From Batillaria attramentaria (Eukaryota; Mollusca; Gastropoda; Batillariidae): a DNA stretch of 64,000 nt. Positions 56,821-64,000 of this stretch are shown piece after piece. A program made the translations under genes and the position numbers. Below the pieces are notes generated by a model, which had not been told where the DNA came from, did no database searches, and was given only the letters and a program-made list of their open reading frames with translations. Within the stretch, counting starts at the first letter, position 1. Each line of letters begins with the position of its first letter. The stretch covers positions 1,810,001-1,874,000 of the forward strand of contig JACVVK020000052.1 in assembly GCA_018292915.2 (NCBI GenBank). The letters are read 5' to 3'.

Positions 56821-58456
56821 GGCTCCCAGGATCGGGTGCCAAGCAAAAGGGGGGGGGGGGGGGAGGCAGTTGATGCGTTTTAGTGACTCACCTTTGGGAC
56901 AGACACTTGGCTGTCAGAGCTTTACACCTCGTAAACAAGCAGACGGGCTGGTGGTATATGTGTGTAGCATCGTCAGTCAGGTACGGTTGTGGGAGATTGA
57001 GAGGGACGGAGTCTGATTGAAAGAAGGTGGGCGGAGACTAGCACCTACCCCCGCTTCATAGCTTTACCTATCTCTTTCCCTCTCAAAGGGACAGAAAATG
57101 GAACTGTTTTGTCAAACCTCGGTGTGTGTTTACGCTGACAGGGAAAGAGGGTGGATATATCACGGGGCTTTCCACAGAGCTTGTGATTATTCTCTAGTTC
57201 TGTGGGAATTTCAAGGGAGACCAGAAGTGCACGGCTGTACTGGAAAGGAACGTCTTCTGAGTTCTGTTCAGTGCAGCCGAGTCACTAGAATCAAATCCTC
57301 GAATCAAAATTAACTTGATACAGGTGTCACACAAATATGCGTTATGGGGTTGGTTTTTTGTCGTTTTTTAAAGGCAACAAGTCTGTTAGTTTTCAATCAG
57401 TATGAATTCACCCAGCTGATTGGATACATATTCATTGAAATGAGGAATGACCCTGGCCACCTCCGCCCTCCCACCCAAAAAACCAACAAAACCCCCCAAA
57501 ACAACAAAACAAACAAAACAACAACACCCACCCAAAAACAAATCAAAAACAAACAAACGAACAAACAAACAAACAAAAACCAACCAACAAAGAAAATAAA
57601 ACCAAACAAACCCCAAACCGACAACAAGAACAACGACAAAGACAAGAAGACAACCAACCAACCAACCAACCAACCGACCAACCAACAAAACAACAAATAA
57701 AAGCAGATCCTCTCACAAACAGGTGAGGACCCTAAATATCCTTTGTCTCTGATAAGTCGTTCATTAGAAGATCTACGTTCTGACCGACTTCATTTTCACA
57801 TCACTTTGGTTGACTGCCTTCACATTTTTACCTTCACGCAAGATCAGTCATTGCATCAGTATGCTGAGCCTGTGCATCATGCCATGTTGCGACACAACAA
57901 GCAGTTCCCTTTCGCCATTACGTAAGCCTGAGCCAACCGCGGACCGCGATTCTTGTAAACAGGACTCGTGACAAGACAGCATGATGCAAGTTTTATGTTC
58001 TTCATTAATTAGCGTACGTGGTTTGGAACGTGCCGCGTAAGGCTGAACTGACCCGACTGAACTGGTTTCCCCGGGAGTATTTTCGTCAGCGCCTTTCTAT
58101 TGGTCAAATCTCGACCAACCGGAAAGGCCGACTCGGTGACTCGCCGGCAGGAGGTTGCGACCTACATCGTCATGAACTGACCTCACGGGCACGGTATGTC
58201 ATACAGTGACGTGGCACATCACGTCACAGCAATCTGTCACAGTCGGCGCAGACACGGTACACTAATTGTTTTTGTAATAAATTGCATCCCCGCTTTGTTT
58301 TTTTACGGCGTATCTTTCGCCTCTCCCTGTCCGACCTCCCCCATATCTCTTACAGCCTAATGGGCAGTGTCGCGCGTGATGCTTGACGCACTTATCTTCT
58401 AGACACGAAGACGGGCCCTTGAACACCTACACATAAGACTTTTGCGTTCCGCCCGT
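56821..58456. other. Unique sequence plus A/C block
   Basis: G-run 56849-56863. No gene supported. Confidence 0.5.
57470..57706. repeat. A/C-only low-complexity block with (CCAA)n
   Basis: Strongly strand-asymmetric, composed of AAAC, AACC and CCAA units. Third such block after 4.9 and 7.4 kb. Confidence 0.9.
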
Positions 58457-58812
58457 GTCCTGCCCACAGACGTAAAGAGATAGACGCACCGCCGCACGCT
58501 GCCACCGCTGCTTGCGAGTGTAGCTATCGCGGCCATCTTACTAATACCAGAACTCAGTGGCTCTGTGGATAGGACGCCTCGTTCGAAATACAAAGTTCTT
58601 CAGAAAGACGTCATCAGAAATGTGACGTAAGATAAAGCTGACCAATGCTATGCGCGCTATGTAAACAGCTGATAGCGTCTGGCCAATGCTATGCGCGCTA
58701 TATAAACAGCTGGCACTTCCAGGTACTAGCGACATGGCGCGCAGCGGCGTCACTTTTTCGGCACCGCTGTGCGCTGTGCGTCTATCTCTATACGTCTGTG
58801 GTCCTGCCCTGG
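58457..58812. repeat. Large foldback with internal TATA-containing direct repeats
   Basis: CCACAGACGTAAAGAGATAG then ACGCACCGCCGCACGCTGCC near 58467-58505 is inverted at about 58763-58806 (GGCACCGCTGTGCGC, GTGCGTCTATCTCTATACGT). Weaker similarity extends inward (GCGGCCATCTTACTAATACC versus GCGCCATGTCGCTAGTACC). The interior has two direct repeats of CCAATGCTATGCGCGCTAT, 41 bp apart. It may be a transposon or a duplicated promoter region. Confidence 0.6.
58642..58712 (+). promoter_or_regulatory. Duplicated CCAAT/TATA-like module
   Basis: CCAATGCTATGCGCGCTAT occurs at 58642 and 58683, each followed by (G/A)TAAACAGCTG. The second copy reads CTATATAAACAG, a good TATA-box match with a CCAAT box about 15 bp upstream and ATGGCG about 40 bp downstream. 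The arrangement resembles a core promoter, but no gene was recognised downstream. Confidence 0.3.
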
Positions 58813-58939
58813 TAGTGGGGCCGTAGTTTCTGAACGTATGCGAGTTCTGGATACCCGGACGAAGTCACTGTCTCGGTGATGTGGAATCGAGAGGACTAGT
58901 AGTTGTAGCACCGTTTTGACTCCGTATCTGTCTTCTCGG

Positions 58940-59119
58940 GGAGCCGGGATAGCCGAATGGTAGAGCGTTGGACTTTCAGTGCTCGTTTAGTGAGTTCGAA
59001 TCCCGGCTAGAGCCAAACATTTGCACTGGCCTTTTTTTCTCGTTGCCCCATCTTTGATATCACCCATACGAGGTGGAAAAGGACGTTAAGCTCCCAAACA
59101 CTCACCATCCCACCCTGTT
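58940..59119 (+). mobile_element. SINE-A, full length with target duplication
   Basis: Head GAGCCGGGATAGCCGAATGG, B box GAGTTCGAATCCCGGC, body and end GGTGGAAAAGGACGTTAAG. TCTTCTCGG flanks it at 58931-58939 and 59120-59128. Confidence 0.9.
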
Positions 59120-59410
59120 TCTTCTCGGTTTTTTTTTTTTTTTTTTTTTTTGGGGGGGGGTGTTTTTGTTATTGTTATTGTTATTTGGTTAGAAAGGACA
59201 GCTTGTAAGATAGGCAATTGGCCTACTGCCTATGGAGCCACTTGTATAAACGTTTCAGTCAGTCAGTAAGTCAGTCAGTCATTCTGTCTGTCTGTCTTCA
59301 TTTCGTCAAATATCCAAGGATCCGGTCAGTCCTTGCCAAAGGGTGGATGGCTGCTTCATCAGAGCACTTAACCCGCTACACACGAGCACCATCCCTCAAA
59401 GTGCAGGATG

Positions 59411-59490
59411 CTCCCGTCAAATGGTAAAACGCCCCTAAGTTATTTTCATATCCATGACGCTTAGCCACCTTTTGCCATAATGACTGTAGC
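59411..59490. repeat. HP palindromic repeat, copy 16
   Basis: CTCCCGTCAAATGGTAAAAC, GCCCCTAAG and GACGCTTAGCCACCTTTTGC, CATAATGACTGTAG around TATTTTCATATCCAT. Both outer ends are kept; full length. Confidence 0.8.
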
Positions 59491-59733
59491 CCCGGAAAAA
59501 TGGGCAGGACTCACACGTGCGGAGAAACTCCGCTCCTCGGCAGCGGCACCTGGTTATGGATGAGTCTCCTGATGCTCCGTAATCAAAGACGTCTGTTTTG
59601 CGCCTCAGATGGATGTCCCTGTCACAGAACGGTAACAGGGCGAGTGAGCGATGCTGACACACACCGCACACCCGAAGTCTCCAGCCTTTTCCCCTGTGAA
59701 TGATGCGTTCCGTTTCTGTCTTTGGTAGGAACT

Positions 59734-59734
<1 letters not shown>

Positions 59735-59781
<47 letters not shown>
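59735..59781. repeat. (GA)n
   Basis: About 23 units. Confidence 0.95.
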
Positions 59782-59784
<3 letters not shown>

Positions 59785-60167
59785 GCCTGAGCAGATGCAG
59801 CTGCTAAACAAAGAACATAGAACAGGTAGTAAGTTCTAGTGTACTGGGCAATGGCTTCCCTTGCTGGACGTGACGTCATTCGATTAGCATTAACTGGCTT
59901 CCGTCCATTGCCATGAGAACTACGATGAAGATAAAACGTGTCTTGTCTTTTCGCCGGCAAAGGAGAGCTGGATGGATTCATCTTTAAGAATGATTCAATA
60001 TGCCAGCGCACTGGTGGAGCACGGGACTAGACTCCTCGCAATCCATCATGATCCGGAACTGCGTTGTATGAATAATGTAATATCGTACCAATCAGTTCTA
60101 ATAGCCTGTCTTATAATCGTTCTGTTTCCAAAGACATGAAGGTGCTGAAGGATGCATGGATGGTAGC

Positions 60168-60350
60168 AGTGTACAAGTTTAACGTCTTTTGTCCACAGTG
60201 AAGATGATCACAAACAGGGCGGACCCGCTGTGAAAAAAAAACAAAAACAAAAAAACACAAATTGAAACGCCTGTGCAAGATGTTGGCCCTACCGGGAATC
60301 GAACCCACGACCACGACGTCCCGAGAGTAGGCGTACATTTACGCCTAGTA
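60168..60350 (-). mobile_element. SINE-B-like copy with GACGTTAAAC end
   Basis: The complement reads: head with B box GTGGGTTCGATTCCCGG, GGGCCAACATCTTGCACAGG, an A/T-rich insertion, CATCTTCACTGTGG and AAAGACGTTAAAC. The body resembles SINE-B more than SINE-A. Confidence 0.65.
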
Positions 60351-61579
60351 GCAAGTACTACACGATATGCCTCCTCCGGCAAAGCTTCTTCAACAAGCAC
60401 TAACCCCACCACAGACTCAATGTCAGCAACGTTCACCAGTCGCATTTGTTGTCCACACGGTTTCTCTCGCTGTCTGGGCCTGTTCCTACTTGTAGGATGG
60501 TATCTGTCCGCCTGTAGTGATATAATGCCTTTAGTTTCGCATTAGCGATAGGATACTTCTTCTCGGCCAGTCCTCAGGTAGCCGTCACATCGCTTACTTC
60601 CCCCTCTACGTCACCGGCCCGTCTTGCTGCTTTCCAGTCGTGGCTCCGTCGAAACCGCGCCGACACTCCTCAGATGAAGCAACACACAGAGTTAGGGGAC
60701 AACACAGACAAGTCCCTAGTGCTCTAGCTCTAACTCTGTGCAGATCGGAGCAGGGTCTTCTTCCCTGTAGGACTGGGAGAGGTCCCTACTTCTTCATTCT
60801 CGCACCCGCTTGCCCGACAACTGATGGCTTTCTTTACCAGGTTGGCAGCCCGGAGTGGTGCGGAGGTCCTGCGCTCTCACCAAGACAAATGACAACATCC
60901 CTGGCGGCCGTTTCAAGCTCAGGAGGTACTGAGTGTAGAGTCGTGAATTTTGTCTTCTGGCACTTGCTTCTCTTCATCTATTTGCTTAGTGGCTGGATGT
61001 TCTGAGGGTGTTTTGGAGGGAGAACCGAGGGGATGCGATTATCTGGCGTTGATTCGAAGGAAGGAAATGCGGGAGTTCGTTCTGTTCATGCAGAAACAGT
61101 TCGAAGGCAGATATACCTCCAGTCCAAGGCTCCGGGAAGAACGTGCTGTGTCTAAGAGCTCCTCCTCCTCCTCCAACCATATCTGAATGAAGTTCAGATG
61201 AACTGCCCTGGTTGAAAGCTCAGCAGAGGAAAAACTCCGTGGCGATGCCCGGCCCATACCCGTGCTTCTTTTTTTTTTTTTTTTTCCTCCAGTCTGTGTC
61301 TTGCACTTTCAGTTCTACGGCAAAATACCTGCAGTGCCTATTTCAAAGGCTCACACGTGGATTCAGTCGTATGACAAGTAACACCTAATGTATATGATCA
61401 GTATGGGGAGGAAGGGGGGGGGGGTGTACTGAGTTGCTTTTTAAAGTCTTTGAGTTCGTGATGAGTTCTGAGGGGCAAATGAATAGATGTTCCTTCTGGC
61501 CAGTGCGACCGTTTCGTGACGTTGCGGCATCTACAGAAATATGACCGTCGACTTCCTTTGGCTTAACGCTTCCACGTGA

Positions 61580-61880
61580 TCGACCAAGTCGCTAAAAATA
61601 GCCACCAATCAGCGCCGACTGTCTGGATGGTCTTTAGTGCGCAACCAAATAACGTCGTCTGCTCAGTACGCCGGTGGTACAGGTACACTTCAGCGCCGTG
61701 GTAAGTAGAACCGACAGCTTATGCGCTAACCCGAGTCACACAATGGACTCAAATGCTGTACTGCGCGGACTGATTCTGATGCATGGATTAAGCGAATTCG
61801 ACTTAAGGTTTCCACAGCATTGTTGCCGTATTCCTGACAAACTCCACATGGTCCGCAAACATCGATCAGTATTTTGTGTC
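61580..61880 (+). repeat. Family D dispersed repeat, copy 3
   Basis: AAGTCGCTAAAAATAGCCAC, CCAATCAGCGCCGAC, AACCAAATAACGTCGTCTGC, CTGATGCATGGATTAAGCG and CTGACAAACTCCACATGGTC. It appears to extend past the point (CAGTATT) where MITE-1 begins in copy 1. Confidence 0.75.
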
Positions 61881-62169
61881 ATACAGTTGAATCCAGGTGG
61901 GTTGGGTGTTAACATCCGTTAACTCCCGTCACTCACAGTGACACTGCTCTGCACGTTGCGTCTGCCATCGCTGACACAAACGGATTACCAGGGCAACGGG
62001 CAGGTTTCCCGAGGGAAGCTGAGGGGGATAAGCCAGTGCAGAAGAGTGTGCAGCCATGACTCATGATCATCGAGAAGATAACTATCCAGTTTGTGAAACC
62101 AATCGGGTCCAAGAGGATATCTGTCTTTTTTTCTACGGCCTTTTTCATATCCTTGGTGGAAACCAAAAG

Positions 62170-62219
62170 CACACACACAGACACACAGACACAGACACAC
62201 AGACACAGACACAGACACA

Positions 62220-62254
<35 letters not shown>

Positions 62255-62299
62255 TGCCAGAAAATCACTGACGACAATATTCGTCCCCCCCCCCCCCAC

Positions 62300-62359
<60 letters not shown>

Positions 62360-62430
62360 GACACCCCCCCCCCCCACACACACACACACACATACACACA
62401 AGCACTCTGACTGGACGCACGCACGCATAC

Positions 62431-62522
<92 letters not shown>
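62170..62522. repeat. 350 bp (AC)n complex
   Basis: Three or more AC arrays separated by C runs (62286-62297 and 62365-62375), CAGACA units and short unique bridges. The last array (62459-62522) is perfect. Confidence 0.96.
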
Positions 62523-62524
<2 letters not shown>

Positions 62525-62819
62525 TACCTAGAAATCGCTAAAGACAAACTTTTCACACAGTACGGAAAATCAGTTCACGGTTGCTACCTCAGTGCTGAAA
62601 TCAACTCCGTTGACAAGTGAGACACAAAAAATAATCTGTTTCCTCGAGTTCCGTCTGTAATAACCGCACAACAAAGCAAAACGCCGAATCACCTACAGGT
62701 ACACAGGAATCAGAAGTTGAATCACCCGGCCTTATGGCACCCAAACTAAGGGATTTGATTACCCCTCTACGATAAAAGAGAAGAGAGACACCAGTAGCAC
62801 AACTACATACGGGCACGGG

Positions 62820-62932
62820 AGTTAATGAAGACGGCGGAGAGTGCTACAATGATTTCAAAGGTTTGGCGACGATAGCTCTTAGGCAAAGCTACATTCGTGA
62901 CGGGACACGCTCTCAGCCATCTTCATTAACCG
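62820..62932. repeat. Inverted repeat, about 22 nt arms
   Basis: GTTAATGAAGACGGCGGAGAG (first 20 nt from 62820) is mirrored by CTCTCAGCCATCTTCATTAAC at about 62909-62930, with two mismatches. No clear target duplication. Confidence 0.5.
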
Positions 62933-63170
62933 CCCTTGACCACGGCTACACAAAACAGCTATAACACGAGTGCAGCCAGTAAAGTACCGCAGGTATTCGT
63001 GTCTCTAGCTGAGCGATATCGTCGTGATTATGTGTAAATGGAACTAGCACCGGAAACACTGACTCTCCGCCATCGTGACTACCCCCCGTAACCACGACCA
63101 TACAAAACAGCGATAACATCAGTGCACCCCATAAAGAGTGGCACGTACCCGTCATCCAAACAGCTCCGCG
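62895..63170 (+). repeat. Module G related tandem copies, period about 153 bp
   Basis: ACCACGGCTACACAAAACAG, CTATAACACGAGTGCAGCC (62939) and ACCACGACCATACAAAACAG, CGATAACATCAGTGCACCC (63092). The second unit is preceded by AGCACCGGAAACACTGACTC, CGCCATCGTGACTACCCCCC, the same module as at 56.6-56.8 kb. Confidence 0.7.
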
Positions 63171-63854
63171 ACCGGAACAGCAGCAGCAAAACCGTCACTA
63201 CAGGCAGCCCATAAATCTCCCGCCTGTCACCCAACCTTTTTGATCAGGCGACGCGCGGCTTAGAAATCATAGGCAGGAAACCATCAGCCGACGTTTTAAT
63301 TGAGATAAACAATATTTTGCAACACTGGAAGGCTCTTGGGGCTTTGGAGATGAAAGAACGCTTGCCTGGTTTTCGGTTTGCGCCGCGGCCCTGCCGGCCA
63401 CCGCGCCGCTACCACTGACTGAAACTGAAAAGGGTTTCAGTTTCACAACCTGGTAAACTGGTTTTGATGAAATGTTCGTTTATCTTCATCGCGTGACGTG
63501 AAAAGATGTATGCAGCTCTCCGGGTTGAAAGAGACGGCAGAATTGCTTTTCCCTTGTGTTCTGGCAAGCCGTTAAATTGCTTGTGTTCAGTGAACTCGCG
63601 GGCTTGTCACTCATCTAGATAGTTTGAAAACCTGTAATCTGATACAAGGTCTATTTGTAATTTGCACGGCAACCTCCGCCTGTCTGCGCGTAACTTATGT
63701 TCTCGTGAAACGACCCCCTGTAAAAGGGGCTGAAAGTATATCTGCAGTGGAAACTATTTGCGGCAAAGACTCAAGTCAGCGAACGCAAAGAAACTGCTCC
63801 TACATGCACGTCACTAGTCACGATGACAAATTTGAAAAAGGCGATTGCACAACT

Positions 63855-63930
63855 CGACCGTCATTCTGTAAATGGGGGTAAGCGCTGTGGATTCTGTATG
63901 CACCCTGACCCTTTTAGCATTTGACGTTAG
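63855..63930. repeat. HP palindromic repeat, copy 17
   Basis: CGACCGTCATTCTGTAAATG, GGGGTAAGCGC and CCCTGACCCTTTTAGCATTT, GACGTTAG around TGTGGATTCTGTATG. The last copy before the window end. Confidence 0.75.
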
Positions 63931-64000
63931 AACTAATCCCGGCTGTGGGAATTTCCTAAACAGAACAACATCACGAAGTAAGATGCTGTCATGGTTAATT

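Larger units (their letters stand above)
59491..61579. other. Unique sequence
   Basis: Apart from the GA tract, the SINE-B-like copy and a T run (61269-61285), nothing was recognised. A 121-codon open frame at 60640 has no recognisable domain. Confidence 0.5.

Noticed and set aside
58642..58712. U6 or other pol III snRNA gene because of the TATA-like module
   Set aside because: No snRNA sequence follows the TATA-like element and there is no suitable T-run terminator at the expected distance.

Overview
This is metazoan nuclear DNA. It is very rich in dinucleotide microsatellites, mainly (AC)n/(GT)n and (GA)n, and carries many tRNA-headed SINEs that end in GGACGTTAAAC. It also holds small palindromic DNA elements, one intact eukaryotic tRNA gene and a short TTAGGG run. 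The composition and the GACGTTAAAC-ended SINEs suggest a mollusc, probably a marine gastropod; that placement is inference, because no protein gene is available to anchor it. I found no protein-coding gene I can defend. The longest open frames are translations of microsatellites (runs of Cys-Val or His-Thr), of A/C-rich low-complexity DNA, or of SINE copies. One short hydrophobic ORF near 3.3 kb is listed at low confidence. The only confident gene is tRNA-Arg(UCU) at 31160-31232.

Layout. 0-1 kb holds four SINE-A copies or fragments, two of them meeting in opposite orientation. 1-10 kb is unique AT-rich sequence broken by GA, AC, GAT, CTAT and A/C-rich low-complexity blocks. 10-11.4 kb has a 5'-truncated copy of a long SINE and three SINE-A copies, one with a 105 bp tandem duplication. 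11.4-15.2 kb is mostly unique and partly GC-rich. 15.2-16.1 kb is a 12-unit minisatellite of about 76 bp. 16.5-17.05 kb is the first cluster of a palindromic hairpin repeat (here called HP). 18.3-20.2 kb has three copies of a CAGGGCCC-ended inverted-repeat element, one carrying a nested SINE. 22.8-23.3 kb holds nested foldbacks. 23.4-28.1 kb is the densest microsatellite region. 28.2-29.3 kb has a 330 bp SINE and a full-length 470 bp SINE. 33-50 kb alternates unique sequence, SINE-A copies, HP clusters (42.5-43.0 and 47.1-47.8 kb) and an inverted-repeat element with an 8 bp target duplication (44.05-44.31 kb). 50-64 kb holds pentanucleotide repeats, long AC tracts, a large foldback with TATA-like repeats (58.46-58.81 kb) and further HP copies.

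How the parts relate. At least seven SINE insertions have recognisable target-site duplications, so LINE-type retrotransposition has been active. One SINE lies inside an inverted-repeat element whose neighbour about 0.8 kb away still shows the empty site. The most unusual signal is HP: a 75-80 bp near-perfect palindrome with arms of about 30-33 nt beginning CTACCGTC. It occurs about 17 times plus two half copies, all after 16.5 kb. In three places it sits inside tandem units of about 170-240 bp whose remaining sequence differs from array to array. I do not recognise it as a named family.
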